Source: JAHEKD01 sp965215945
Lineage (GTDB): Bacteria; Pseudomonadota; Gammaproteobacteria; Arenicellales; JAHEKD01
NCBI GenBank assembly: GCA_965215945.1
Contig: CBDCFC010000015.1
Coordinates: 1 to 64,000, forward strand
DNA: 64,000 nucleotides
Direction of reading: 5' to 3'
Shown here: in pieces, positions 44,403-54,191 of the stretch
Position numbering within the stretch: the first letter of the stretch is position 1
Layout: every line of letters begins with the position of its first letter
The notes under the pieces: generated by a model
Told to the model about the DNA's origin: nothing
The model's input: the letters and a program-made list of their open reading frames with translations, nothing else
The model's database searches: none
Made by a program: the position numbers and the translations under genes

Positions 44403-45524
44403 TTAACTATTCAGGACTTCGCCTAACGCCTCCAAACAAAAAGCAACATTAGATTTACTTGCCGCCGCACCCATGAGTCCGATACGCCAAGCTTTACCTG
44501 CTAAGGCACCAAGGCCACCACCAATCTCCAGATTGTATTCGTTTAATAATCGACTTCGAATTTGTGCATCATCAACACCTTGTGGAACATGTACCGAATT
44601 CAACTGAGGTAAACGGTAAGGTTTTTCGACAACATATTCGATACCCATTGCTTCCAACCCGGCACATAACAACTCGTGACATTCTTGATGACGTTGCCAG
44701 GTTGTTTCCAGAGTTTCATTTTGTAATAACACTAATGACTCATGTAAGGCATAAAGCGCGTTGACCGGCGCAGTGTGATGGTAGCTTCGTTTAGCCGTAC
44801 CCGACCAATAACTCATAATGAGAGTTTGATCCAAAAACCAGCTTTGGACTTTCAGACCACGGCCGGTAATTTTTTCGACTGCCTTTTCGCCAAACGAAAC
44901 TGGAGATAAACCCGGCACACAGGACAGGCATTTTTGGCTGCCCGAATAAATCGCATCGATGCCCCAGTCATCCACATAAAGCGGCACGCCCGCTAACGAC
45001 GTCACTGCGTCTACAATTGTCAAGCAATCATATTTTTGCGCCAACTCACACAATGTTTTGGCATCAGACAATGCACCCGTTGACGTCTCAGCATGAACAA
45101 AGGCCATAATTCTTGCGTCCGGATTTTGCTGTAGAGCATCTTCGGCTTTTTGCGGGTCAACCGGTTTACCCCAATCGTCATAAACCATTATGGCTTCACC
45201 ACCACACCGTTCGACGTTTTCCTGCATACGTCCGCCAAAAACACCATTACTGCAAACGATTACTTTATCATCGCGCTCCACCAGATTAGTAAAACACGCT
45301 TCCATCCCCGCCGAGCCGGGGGCGGAAATCGCACTGGTCATTGAATTGGATGTTTGGAAGGCGTATTGCAGCAATGTTTTCACCTCATCCATCATGCCGA
45401 TGAATAGTGGATCCAGATGACCCAGCGTTGGCCTCGATAACGCCTGCAATACACTTGGATAAACATCTGAAGGCCCCGGCCCCATCAATGTACGCTTGGG
45501 AGGATAAAATGACTGAATATTCAT
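44403..45524 (-). CDS. sgaA: Serine-glyoxylate aminotransferase (class V)
   Basis: 373 residues; PLP enzyme transferring the amino group of serine (or alanine) to glyoxylate, giving glycine and hydroxypyruvate. PLP-binding lysine is in YSGSQKCLSCVPGLSP (residues about 194-209), the aspartate in IVDAVTSLAGVPL, and the N-terminal PGPSDVYPSVLQAL is typical of the SGAT/AGXT group. Lies between mtkB and the MmgE/PrpD gene. In the serine cycle it links glyoxylate from malyl-CoA cleavage to serine use; no hydroxypyruvate reductase or glycerate kinase gene is adjacent. Confidence 0.9.
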   Translation of the reverse strand: MNIQSFYPPKRTLMGPGPSDVYPSVLQALSRPTLGHLDPLFIGMMDEVKTLLQYAFQTSNSMTSAISAPGSAGMEACFTNLVERDDKVIVCSNGVFGGRMQENVERCGGEAIMVYDDWGKPVDPQKAEDALQQNPDARIMAFVHAETSTGALSDAKTLCELAQKYDCLTIVDAVTSLAGVPLYVDDWGIDAIYSGSQKCLSCVPGLSPVSFGEKAVEKITGRGLKVQSWFLDQTLIMSYWSGTAKRSYHHTAPVNALYALHESLVLLQNETLETTWQRHQECHELLCAGLEAMGIEYVVEKPYRLPQLNSVHVPQGVDDAQIRSRLLNEYNLEIGGGLGALAGKAWRIGLMGAAASKSNVAFCLEALGEVLNS

Positions 45525-45547
45525 GTAGTTACTGAACCTTTTTAAAC

Positions 45548-46435
45548 TTAAATATCTTTCAATAAACCAGCTACTGTTAAGCCAAACGATGATGGATTCG
45601 GGGCAATTTGTGCGCCAGCTGAACGCAAAATTTCAGATTTCTCTGAAGCTGATTCGCCAAAGGCCGAAACAATCGCCCCGGCATGACCCATCTTACGCCC
45701 TTTTGGGGCGGACAATCCCGCCACATAAGCAGCTACCGGTTTGCTCATTGCACTACAAATGTATTCGGCAGCCTCAGCTTCCTGTGGACCTCCTATTTCA
45801 CCGATCATTAAAACAGCGTCAGTATCCGCATCGTTCTCAAAATGTTCCAAAACATCCTTGAATGAACTCCCATTTATGGGATCACCACCAATACCGACAC
45901 TGGTTGAGACACCAATACCTTCGGCTTTCATTTGCTCGGCCGCTTCATAACCGAGCGTGCCGGAGCGGGTTACCACACCGACCCGCCCTGGCAAATAAAT
46001 ATGCCCCGGCATAATGCCCATCATGGCTTTTCCGGGGCTGATTGTACCTGCACAATTTGGACCCGTCAGCATCATTCGGTTCTGGGCTTTAAAGCGGCGC
46101 ATAAATCGCTTTGCACGCATCATGTCCTGGGCTGGAATACCATCTGTAATACAAACACAGTATCTAATGCCCGCTTCAGCGGCTTCCATAATGGCGTCAG
46201 CCGCAAAAGGTGGTGGTACGAAAATAATGCTGGTGTCAGCACCCGTTTGTTTTACTGCCTCATCTACGGTGTTAAAAACCGGCACATTGCATTGCTGAGT
46301 CTCACCTTTTCCTGGTGTTACACCGGCAACAACATTAGTACCATAGTCCTGCATTTCCTCGGTATGAAATGTTCCTATACGCCCGGTGATCCCTTGCACC
46401 AGAACCTTTGAATTTTCATCAATTAAAATTGCCAT
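45548..46435 (-). CDS. mtkB: Malate-CoA ligase (malate thiokinase) alpha subunit
   Basis: 295 residues; homologous to succinyl-CoA synthetase alpha. CoA-binding N-terminal domain (GITGRIGTFHTEEMQDYGTNVVAGVTPGKG), and the phosphohistidine in KMGHAGAIVSAF (residues about 245-256). With MtkA it forms malyl-CoA from malate, CoA and ATP. The malate rather than succinate assignment rests on the neighbouring malyl-CoA lyase and aminotransferase genes. Confidence 0.88.
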   Translation of the reverse strand: MAILIDENSKVLVQGITGRIGTFHTEEMQDYGTNVVAGVTPGKGETQQCNVPVFNTVDEAVKQTGADTSIIFVPPPFAADAIMEAAEAGIRYCVCITDGIPAQDMMRAKRFMRRFKAQNRMMLTGPNCAGTISPGKAMMGIMPGHIYLPGRVGVVTRSGTLGYEAAEQMKAEGIGVSTSVGIGGDPINGSSFKDVLEHFENDADTDAVLMIGEIGGPQEAEAAEYICSAMSKPVAAYVAGLSAPKGRKMGHAGAIVSAFGESASEKSEILRSAGAQIAPNPSSFGLTVAGLLKDI

Positions 46436-46461
46436 GATCTTTATTCCTGGAGTAAAAGTTA

Positions 46462-47619
46462 TCAGCGGGTTGCTTGTACGACTTTATTGGCTGCATCGGC
46501 CAAGGTATCGGCCACGGTTATTGATAATCCACTTTTAGCTAAAATTTCTTTACCTTGCTCCAGGTTTGTTCCGGCAAGACGGACAATAACCGGGACAGTC
46601 AAATTCAGTTTTTCAAAGGCCTGGATAATACCTTCAGCAATCCAGTCGCAACGATTAATACCCGCGAAAATATTAATTAATACCACTTTGACATTAGTAT
46701 CTTTCAGGACGGTCTGAAATGCCATGCGCACCCGGTCCGGTGAAGCACCACCACCAATATCCAGAAAGTTAGCCGGCTCTCCGCCTGCAAGCTTGATCAT
46801 ATCCATGGTGGCCATAGCCAAACCTGCTCCATTTATAATGCAGCCAATATCACCATCCAAGCCAACGTAATTAAGGCCGCGATCAGCCGCGTAGCTTTCA
46901 CGTTGGTCCTCCTGGGATTTATCACGCAATTCGGATATTTCGGGGCGGCGGAATAAAGCGTTATCATCAAACGACATTTTTGCATCCAGGGCATATAACT
47001 GCTGGTCTTTAGTCAAAATCAAAGGATTAATTTCGACCATTTCAGCGTCCTGATCGATAAAGGCCTCATAACAACCCAAAAGAAGCTCTGACATGATGCG
47101 CAGGTGATCACCCATGCCCAATTGATAGGTAATTTTTCGTGCATGAAACGGTTTCATCCCCGTTGCCGCATCAACCGACATTTTCACTAGCGACTCAGGA
47201 TGTTTTTCAGAAAGTTCCTCGATTTCCATACCACCCTGTGCTGAGGCAACAATCATGATACGCTCTGATTTTCGATCAAGCACAAAACCGAGATAAATCT
47301 CCTGAGCAATATCCATACCTTCTTCTATGTACAAACGCTGCACCAACTTTCCACGCGGTCCTGTTTGATGAGTGACCATGCTGGAACCTAACATGTCCGC
47401 CGCAGCTTCTCTGATTTGTTCATCACTTTTGCAAACACGCACACCACCGGCTTTGCCACGGGCGCCCGAATGAATTTGCGCTTTCACCACCCAGGTGTCA
47501 CCGCCTAGTTCAAACGCCCGATAGCCCGCTTGTTCGGGACTGTAGGCAATACCGCCACGCGGAATGGGCACGCCGTATTTAGCTAAAATTTCTTTGGCCT
47601 GGTATTCATGAATATCCAT
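46462..47619 (-). CDS. mtkA: Malate-CoA ligase (malate thiokinase) beta subunit
   Basis: 385 residues; ATP-grasp subunit homologous to SucC. N-terminal MDIHEYQAKEILAKYGVPIPRGGIAYS, GGARGKAGGVR-like motif (SGARGKAGGVRVCKS), metal/ATP residues in EINPLILTKDQQLYALDAKMSFDDNALFRRPEI. Lies 23 bases after the malyl-CoA lyase gene and 26 before mtkB. Confidence 0.9.
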   Translation of the reverse strand: MDIHEYQAKEILAKYGVPIPRGGIAYSPEQAGYRAFELGGDTWVVKAQIHSGARGKAGGVRVCKSDEQIREAAADMLGSSMVTHQTGPRGKLVQRLYIEEGMDIAQEIYLGFVLDRKSERIMIVASAQGGMEIEELSEKHPESLVKMSVDAATGMKPFHARKITYQLGMGDHLRIMSELLLGCYEAFIDQDAEMVEINPLILTKDQQLYALDAKMSFDDNALFRRPEISELRDKSQEDQRESYAADRGLNYVGLDGDIGCIINGAGLAMATMDMIKLAGGEPANFLDIGGGASPDRVRMAFQTVLKDTNVKVVLINIFAGINRCDWIAEGIIQAFEKLNLTVPVIVRLAGTNLEQGKEILAKSGLSITVADTLADAANKVVQATR

Positions 47620-47642
47620 AACTGACTCCCCAATGAAAAAAG

Positions 47643-48587
47643 CTACCGGGATCGTGAAGCAATTGCCTCACCCATTTCAACCACGTTTTGCGCCATTCTG
47701 GCCGATGCCGCGTCGATCATCCGACCGTCAAGCTGTGCTGCACCCTTGCCTTGGGCAGCTGCTTCTTGCAGAGCTTCAAGCATGCGAGTCGCTTTGGTGA
47801 GTTCTGCCTCAGAGGGACTGAAAGCTCCATTGGCGAGATCAATTTGGCTGGGATGGATGGCCCATTTGCCTTCTATGCCTAAGGCTGCCGAACGTTTGGC
47901 GGCTTCGGTATACCCCGTTGGATCATTGAAATCACCAAAGGGCCCATCAATAGCTCGTAAACCATAAGCACGGCAAGCCACTACCATTCTTGAAATCGCA
48001 AAGTGCCATTGATCACCGGGATAATCTGGATTTAAACCACCAATATTAACAGTGCGAGCACGATTACTGGCCGCATAATCAGCCACACCAAAATGTAAAG
48101 CTTCCAAGCGACCACCTGATGACGCGATAGCTTCAACATTAGCCATGCCCAATGCAGTTTCAATCAACGCTTCAATTCCAATTTGATGTGGTAAGTCTTT
48201 GGCAACTTCGATTTGAGAAATCATTACCTCGACCATATACAAATCAGCGGGCACACCAACTTTCGGCACTAGAATCGTATCCAGGTGCTGACCTGCTTGT
48301 TCAACAATATCCACTACATCTCGATACATGTAATGCGTATCCAAACCATTGATGCGAATTGAAATTGTTTTACCCGAGCTTTTCCAATCCAGGTCATTTA
48401 AAGCTTGAATAATGTTTTCTCGGGCAATCAACTTCTCGTCAGGGGAAACTGCGTCTTCAAGATCAAGAAAAACATAATCCACATTCGATGTGATCGCTTT
48501 TTCAATCATGGCTGGATTTGATCCAGGTACTGCTAATTCGCTTCGCTGCAACCTGAATTGCCTAGGTTTATACAAGGTATAGCTCAT
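47643..48587 (-). CDS. mcl: Malyl-CoA lyase (serine-cycle type)
   Basis: 314 residues; CitE-like TIM barrel that cleaves L-malyl-CoA to acetyl-CoA and glyoxylate, reversibly. Very close in pattern to the Methylobacterium MclA enzyme: RSELAVPGSNPAMIEKA at the N-terminus, FLDLEDAVSPDEK (metal Glu/Asp), INGLDTHYMYRDVVDIVEQAG, EALIETALGMANVEAIA and EGKWAIHPSQIDLANGAF. First gene of a six-gene operon (mcl-mtkA-mtkB-sga-mmgE/prpD-aldh). Could run in the condensing direction to fix glyoxylate. Confidence 0.93.
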   Translation of the reverse strand: MSYTLYKPRQFRLQRSELAVPGSNPAMIEKAITSNVDYVFLDLEDAVSPDEKLIARENIIQALNDLDWKSSGKTISIRINGLDTHYMYRDVVDIVEQAGQHLDTILVPKVGVPADLYMVEVMISQIEVAKDLPHQIGIEALIETALGMANVEAIASSGGRLEALHFGVADYAASNRARTVNIGGLNPDYPGDQWHFAISRMVVACRAYGLRAIDGPFGDFNDPTGYTEAAKRSAALGIEGKWAIHPSQIDLANGAFSPSEAELTKATRMLEALQEAAAQGKGAAQLDGRMIDAASARMAQNVVEMGEAIASRSR

Positions 48588-48786
48588 AACGCAATTCTCC
48601 GATCTGATGATTCACTAATTTGCGATATTAATACATCTATAAAATAATCAAATAAATTATGTATTCAATATACGACTTATCAAGTCTTAATCCCGCCACT
48701 TAAGCAAATGCAAATAAATAATCTAGAAAATCGAACTTTAGAGACGTTCAACCCGGATATTTCATTGTCGGGTTAGGTCAACATCC

Positions 48787-50775
48787 TTAAATCACGTTGT
48801 TGACGACTTCACTTATCTTATCGGTAGTAAAACCAAAATGTTCAAATAATTCGGTTGCCGGTGCAGATTCACCATAAGTATCGATTCCCACCACCGCCTT
48901 GCAACCATATTTGTACCAGTAGTCGGTGATTCCTGTTTCAATTGCTACACGCGGAACATCACCGAGAACCTGATTCTTATAATTATCATCCTGACGATCA
49001 AATACTTGTGTGCATGGCATGGATACCACACGCACCGGTGTCCCTGCTGTCTGCATTGCCTTTGCTGTTTTGACCGCCAATTGCACTTCAGAACCGGTTG
49101 CGATTAAAGTGGCTCTGGCATCTACACATTCATGCAATACATAACCGCCCTTTTGTATCTCAGTCAAGCTCTGGCCGTCCCTGATTTGGTGCTCAAGATT
49201 CTGACGGCTGAATATTAAAGATGTAGGGCCTTGCAACCGTGCCACCGCAGCCCCCCATGCAACGCCTGTTTCAACCGTATCGGCCGGACGCCAGACATCC
49301 ATATTGGGCATAATACGCAAGCTGGAAATATGCTCTACGGATTGATGTGTCGGACCATCCTCACCCAAACCAATTGAGTCATGGGTAAACACAAAGATCG
49401 AACGAATACCCATTAAAGCCGCCATTCGCAATGCATTGCGTGAATAATCCGAAAAAGTTAAAAAAGTGCCGCCGAATGGTAAATAACCGCCATGCAAGGC
49501 AACACCATTCATAATGGCGCTCATACCGAACTCACGTACACCATAGCTAATATGGTTTCCCCAGTTTCCGGCCCGCAATAGCGTACAATCCGGCCAGTTA
49601 GTATTATTGGAGCCGGTTAAATCAGCCGAACCACCGAGAAATTCGGGCAAAACCGGAGCCAGCGCACTGATCGCCATCTGGCTTGCTTTGCGTGAAGCCA
49701 CTGTTTGTGCATTTTTATTGCATTGGGCAATGTATTCATGCACTACTTCATCCAGATCTGCGGGTAATCCGTTGTTCATGCGGCGGGTAAACTCTGAGGA
49801 TTTTTTCGGATTGACTTCAGCATAAGCATCAAATGTCTGTTGCCATTGATTTTGTACCGCACTACCTCTGTCAGTTGCATCCCAAACCGATAAAACCTCT
49901 TGCGGAATGACAAATGGCTCATGCGGCCAATTCAATGCTTTGCGGGTCGCGACAATTTCTTGCTCTCCCAATGGCGCACCGTGAACATCATGACCCCCTT
50001 GCTTATTGGGACTACCCTTGCCGATTGTGGTTTTGCAACATATCAACGTGGGTTTGTCAGAGCTTTTAGCTTGAACGATGGCCATATCTACTGCATCGAT
50101 GTCATGACCGTTGACATCACGTATTACATTCCAGCCATAGGCTTCAAATCGTGCCGGTGTATCATCGGCGCACCAATGTTCCACATCGCCGTCAATGGAT
50201 ATACCGTTATCGTCCCATAACGCAATCAGCTTGTTCAATTGAAACGTTCCGGCGAATGAACAAGCTTCATGGCTGATGCCTTCCATCAAGCATCCGTCAC
50301 CCAAGAACACATAGGTATAATGATCGACAATCTTGTGTTCTTCAGTATTAAATTCACGGGCGAGTAAATCTTCTGCCAGTGCCATACCTACAGCATTAGA
50401 AATGCCCTGTCCCAATGGACCGGTGGTGGTTTCAACTCCGGGAGTAATGCCATATTCCGGATGCCCGGCAGTTTTTGAATGAAGCTGGCGAAAATTTTTT
50501 AACTCTTCAATCGAAAGATCATAGCCTGTCAAATACAACAGTGAGTAGATCAGCATTGAACCATGACCATTGGATAAGACAAAGCGATCACGGTCACACC
50601 AGTTCGGGTCATTGGGGTTATGCTTTAAGTGACGATCCCATAAGGCAACTGCGATTTCAGCCATACCCATCGGGGCTCCGGGATGACCGGAATTGGCCTG
50701 CTGAACTGCATCCATGGATAAAAAACGAATCGCATTTGCCATTTGTTCTGCCGAAGTATTTTTAATCTGTGTCAT
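48787..50775 (-). CDS. tkt: Transketolase
   Basis: 662 residues; TPP enzyme transferring two-carbon ketol units in the Calvin and pentose phosphate cycles. TPP site GDGCLMEGISHEACSFAG..LIALWDDNGISIDG (residues about 154-190), substrate region HGGYLPFGGTFLTFSDYSRNALRMAALM and GLGEDGPTHQSVEH. Final gene of the cbb cluster, 22 bases after cbbY. Confidence 0.96.
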   Translation of the reverse strand: MTQIKNTSAEQMANAIRFLSMDAVQQANSGHPGAPMGMAEIAVALWDRHLKHNPNDPNWCDRDRFVLSNGHGSMLIYSLLYLTGYDLSIEELKNFRQLHSKTAGHPEYGITPGVETTTGPLGQGISNAVGMALAEDLLAREFNTEEHKIVDHYTYVFLGDGCLMEGISHEACSFAGTFQLNKLIALWDDNGISIDGDVEHWCADDTPARFEAYGWNVIRDVNGHDIDAVDMAIVQAKSSDKPTLICCKTTIGKGSPNKQGGHDVHGAPLGEQEIVATRKALNWPHEPFVIPQEVLSVWDATDRGSAVQNQWQQTFDAYAEVNPKKSSEFTRRMNNGLPADLDEVVHEYIAQCNKNAQTVASRKASQMAISALAPVLPEFLGGSADLTGSNNTNWPDCTLLRAGNWGNHISYGVREFGMSAIMNGVALHGGYLPFGGTFLTFSDYSRNALRMAALMGIRSIFVFTHDSIGLGEDGPTHQSVEHISSLRIMPNMDVWRPADTVETGVAWGAAVARLQGPTSLIFSRQNLEHQIRDGQSLTEIQKGGYVLHECVDARATLIATGSEVQLAVKTAKAMQTAGTPVRVVSMPCTQVFDRQDDNYKNQVLGDVPRVAIETGITDYWYKYGCKAVVGIDTYGESAPATELFEHFGFTTDKISEVVNNVI

Positions 50776-50797
50776 AAGAATCCTTTTTCTGAATTAA

Positions 50798-51509
50798 CTA
50801 TATGGCTGTTGGTAAGTCTGCCTGTTCGAATAAGTGTTTTACTGTTTGCAGTGGTGGTAGTTGCTCCACAATTTCAATTGCACCATCAAAATTGGCTTGC
50901 TTGAAATATTCACTTTTACTAACCAGGCATTTTATTCCTGCATTCAAGGCAGCAGCCAACCCATTGGGGGAATCTTCGATTGCCAGAGCGTGACTGGTGT
51001 TGATGCCTGTTTCGCTTAGAGCCTGAAGGTAAGCCTGAGGATGCGGTTTTTTTCTTACTTACATCATCCCCGCAAACAATAACGGAGAAATATTGCCGCC
51101 AGTTATTACCCAGTGTCGAATGCATCAGCACATCAAGATTAGCCATCGAAGTTGTCGTAACAATGCCCTGTACAACACCACAACTAGTAATGGCATTAAT
51201 CCACTCATGCACATTGGGACGCAGAGAAATTTTTCCTGAACGGACTATTTCTGCATAATAACGATTTTTGGCCTTATGTATTTCATTCAAGCGTACGGTT
51301 TGCGGTTGTGTTTCACCGATTTGTCTGGCGTATTCGCATATACGTTCCTTACCGCCGGTGATTGTCAGCAACTGACCGTAGGTTTCACTGCCCCATTTCC
51401 AATTGAGGCCACATTCATAAAATGCCCGGTTAAAAGCGATCCGATGACCATCCCGTTCTGTTTCTGCCAAAGTACCATCCACATCCCAAAAAATGGCCTT
51501 AACTTTCAT
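50798..51509 (-). pseudogene. cbbY: CbbY-type HAD phosphatase gene with a one-base frameshift
   Basis: The N-terminal two thirds read as a HAD phosphatase (FWDVDGTLAETERDGHRIAFNRAF, nucleophile Asp-9; GIVTTTSMANLD; VIVCGDDVSKKK). At a run of seven T (51047-51053; A on the coding strand) the frame shifts: as it stands a foreign tail follows and ends at 50919. Removing one base restores KKKPHPQAYLQALSETGIN...ALAIEDSPNGLAAALNAGIKCLVSK and a stop at 50798, giving a normal 236-residue CbbY. CbbY removes phosphate from xylulose-1,5-bisphosphate, an inhibitor of RuBisCO, which fits the location between cbbA and tkt. Either a true mutation or a homopolymer error. Confidence 0.85.
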
Positions 51510-51527
51510 TCTCAGTGACTTGTAATT

Positions 51528-52568
51528 TCAATGCGCATAACGATCGGCCATTTTCTCCAGGGCCAGTGGCTTGATTTTTTGCGCATAACCGGAACAGCCA
51601 AAGGCATTAAAACGATGTTCACATAGCTCTCCGGCCGCATGACGGGCTTCGTTCAATGCTTTGCGTGGATCAAAATCGCTGGTTTTGGTCGCATAATGAC
51701 GGCGCATTGCGCCCGTCATGGCAAGGCGAATATCAGTATCAATGTTGACTTTACGTACGCCGCTTTTGATTCCCCGCTGTATTTCCTCGACCGGCACACC
51801 ATAGGTTTCTTTCAACTCACCGCCATGTTCACGAATTACCGCCAGCCATTGTTGTGGTACAGAAGATGATCCGTGCATCACCAGATGTGTATCGGGTATT
51901 TTGGCGTGGATTTGCTCGATTCGCTCAATCGCCAGAATGTCACCGGTGGGCTGGCGGCTGAATTTATACGCGCCATGACTGGTTCCAATGGCTATAGCCA
52001 GTGCATCACATTGTGTCAATTCAACAAACTCCTTGGCCTGGTCCGGATCGGTTAAGAGCTGCTCGTGAGTGAGCTTACCTTGTGCGCCAACGCCATCTTC
52101 CTCACCAGCCTCACCAGTTTCCAGTGAACCCAGGACACCCAGCTCGCCTTCAACAGAAACTCCGATAGCATGGGCAATCTCACTGACCTTGCGGGTGATA
52201 TCAACATTATATTCATAACTTGCAGGAGTTTTACCGTCCTCCTCTAACGAACCGTCCATCATCACGCTGGAAAACCCCGAGCGCATACTCTGCTGGCAAA
52301 CGGCCAGACTGGTGCCGTGATCCTGGTGGATGACTACTGGAATATCAGGGTGTACTTCTATTGCGGCCAATAATAAATGACGTAGGTATGGTTCGCCAGC
52401 ATAAGAACGGGCACCTGCAGAAGCCTGGAGAATTACCGGGCTCTGGCATTTCTCCGCCGCCTGCATAATGGCCTGAACCTGTTCCAAATTATTGACATTA
52501 AAAGCAGGCACGCCGTAGTCATTTTCAGCGGCGTGATCCAGCAATTGCCTTAAAGAAATCAATGCCAT
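51528..52568 (-). CDS. cbbA: Fructose-bisphosphate aldolase, class II, Calvin-cycle subtype
   Basis: 346 residues; Zn-dependent aldolase making fructose-1,6- and sedoheptulose-1,7-bisphosphate. Zinc ligands in VVIHQDHGTSLAVCQ (residues about 76-90) and in LVMHGSSSVP; GVRKVNIDTDIRLAMTGAMRR is the phosphate-binding segment. The long C-terminal tail (HAAGELCEHRFNAFGCSGYAQKIKPL) is that of the CbbA subtype. Overlaps the phosphoglycolate phosphatase gene by 10 bases. Confidence 0.95.
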   Translation of the reverse strand: MALISLRQLLDHAAENDYGVPAFNVNNLEQVQAIMQAAEKCQSPVILQASAGARSYAGEPYLRHLLLAAIEVHPDIPVVIHQDHGTSLAVCQQSMRSGFSSVMMDGSLEEDGKTPASYEYNVDITRKVSEIAHAIGVSVEGELGVLGSLETGEAGEEDGVGAQGKLTHEQLLTDPDQAKEFVELTQCDALAIAIGTSHGAYKFSRQPTGDILAIERIEQIHAKIPDTHLVMHGSSSVPQQWLAVIREHGGELKETYGVPVEEIQRGIKSGVRKVNIDTDIRLAMTGAMRRHYATKTSDFDPRKALNEARHAAGELCEHRFNAFGCSGYAQKIKPLALEKMADRYAH

Positions 52569-53305
52569 CGCATTTCTCCTGAATGTGTAACTTGACAGTG
52601 TGTATTAACTTCCAGCCTCTCAGCCACCTCACTAATTTTGTCCAATAGCATATCTGGATGGCTGTCGGCCACATTTCGGCCGTGGTTGTAGCCGTAACTC
52701 ATTGCCCAGACAGTCATCTTTGCACTACGGGCAGCTTGTATATCATGTTCGGAATCTCCCACAAAAAGAACGTCTCGCCGGCACAGCTCCATCTGCTCCA
52801 ACGCGTAAAACAGAGGTTGAGGATCAGGCTTTGCTTTTTGGGTGTCTCCACCGGCGACCAGAATATCAATGTGATATAAAAAACCCCGTGTACCGTCCAA
52901 GATCTTGACCGATAGCTCGCGAGGTTTATTAGTGACAACACCAGTTTTAATTCCCTTGGATTTAAGTGTTTTTAACGTATTAACAACACCTGGAAACAAT
53001 TGACTCCGGGTGCCAGCCAGTTTGGCATAACGTTCGATAAACTCCGGATAAACTTTTTTGAAACGTTCATCGTATTTATCGATTTCCTCATCAGCAGCAA
53101 ACGAAATTGCCTGTAACATTAACCAGGCCGTTCCCTTACCGATCCAATTAGTGATTTGTTGTGCCGCAATGGGTGCGTAGTGATGATTTTCCAGGGTATC
53201 GTTCACTGCAGTAACAATTTCACCGGCACTTTGCACTAACGTACCGTCGAGATCAAACAGCACGGCCTTAAATTGTAGTTTGTCAGCTGTGGCGTTTATC
53301 ATCAA
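52559..53305 (-). CDS. cbbZ: Phosphoglycolate phosphatase
   Basis: 248 residues; HAD phosphatase with nucleophile motif LFDLDGTLVQS (residues about 16-26), GVVTNKPRE, and metal motif FVGDSEHDIQAA. Hydrolyses 2-phosphoglycolate formed by the oxygenase side reaction of RuBisCO. Its position inside the cbb cluster, overlapping both prk (23 bases) and cbbA (10 bases), supports this rather than another HAD substrate. Confidence 0.9.
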   Translation of the reverse strand: MMINATADKLQFKAVLFDLDGTLVQSAGEIVTAVNDTLENHHYAPIAAQQITNWIGKGTAWLMLQAISFAADEEIDKYDERFKKVYPEFIERYAKLAGTRSQLFPGVVNTLKTLKSKGIKTGVVTNKPRELSVKILDGTRGFLYHIDILVAGGDTQKAKPDPQPLFYALEQMELCRRDVLFVGDSEHDIQAARSAKMTVWAMSYGYNHGRNVADSHPDMLLDKISEVAERLEVNTHCQVTHSGEMRWH

Positions 53306-54155
53306 TTAGCTTCAAAATTAGGGGAGTGAATATAAACTGCATGGCCAGGCCCATTTTTCCGCCCGGAACAACAATTGAATTGGGGCGGCTCATCCATGAG
53401 TCATGTAACATTGATAATAAATAGCTAAAATCAATACCCTTAGGGTCGGCGAAACGAATAACCGCCATACTTTCGTCAGCCGAAGGAATATCCCTAGCAA
53501 TAAACGGATTTGAAGTATCCACTGTCGGGACACGTTGAAAATTAATGTGGGTACGAGAAAACTGTGGACAAATGTAATCAACATAATCTGGCATGCGGCG
53601 CAAAATTGTATCGGTGACAGCATCTTGCGAATAGCCACGATCATTCTGGTCACGATGCAGTTTCTGTATCCATTCCAGGTTGATGATCGGCACTACACCG
53701 ATCAATAAATCAACATGTTTAGCGACATTAATATTATCGTCAGCATAACCGCCGTGTAATCCCTCGTAAAACAATACATCCGTACCCTCAGGAATTTCTT
53801 CCCAGGGTGTAAATGTTCCTGGTTCTTGTTCATAGGGAGCAGCTTCTTCTTCATCATGCAAATACTTTCGTACTTTCCCGCTACCGCTTTCACCATAACC
53901 CTCAAATAAATTCTCCAGTTCATCCAGAATATTCGCGTCCGGACCAAAATGACTAAAACGCATATTCCCTTGTTTTTCCGCGTCGGCCCCGGCACTTCGC
54001 ATAGCCATACGGTCATGGCGATGAAACGAATCACCTTCTACTATCTGGGCAGTTATCTTTTCGCGTCGGAAAATATGCTTAAAGCTGTTCAGAACGGTTG
54101 TCGTCCCGGCACCTGACGAACCGGTTACCGCAATGATAGGATGTTTGTTTGACAT
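53283..54155 (-). CDS. prkB: Phosphoribulokinase
   Basis: 290 residues; makes ribulose-1,5-bisphosphate from ribulose 5-phosphate and ATP. P-loop TGSSGAGTTTVLNSFKHIF (residues about 11-29), substrate region EGDSFHRHDR and FYEGLHGGY. This is the proteobacterial (class I, octameric) type. 36 bases after fbp in the cbb cluster. Confidence 0.95.
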   Translation of the reverse strand: MSNKHPIIAVTGSSGAGTTTVLNSFKHIFRREKITAQIVEGDSFHRHDRMAMRSAGADAEKQGNMRFSHFGPDANILDELENLFEGYGESGSGKVRKYLHDEEEAAPYEQEPGTFTPWEEIPEGTDVLFYEGLHGGYADDNINVAKHVDLLIGVVPIINLEWIQKLHRDQNDRGYSQDAVTDTILRRMPDYVDYICPQFSRTHINFQRVPTVDTSNPFIARDIPSADESMAVIRFADPKGIDFSYLLSMLHDSWMSRPNSIVVPGGKMGLAMQFIFTPLILKLIDDKRHS

Positions 54156-54191
54156 GACACTTTCCTTTTTCTTACTGAATCGAAATCAAAA

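Noticed and set aside
45548..47619. Reading the pair as succinyl-CoA synthetase sucCD
   Set aside because: The fold is the same, but the genes sit between malyl-CoA lyase and serine-glyoxylate aminotransferase and no TCA genes are near, so malate thiokinase is preferred.
48740..48786. AACCCG...CGGGTT hairpin after tkt as terminator
   Set aside because: Six-bp stem with a 13-base loop and no T-run; too weak to call.
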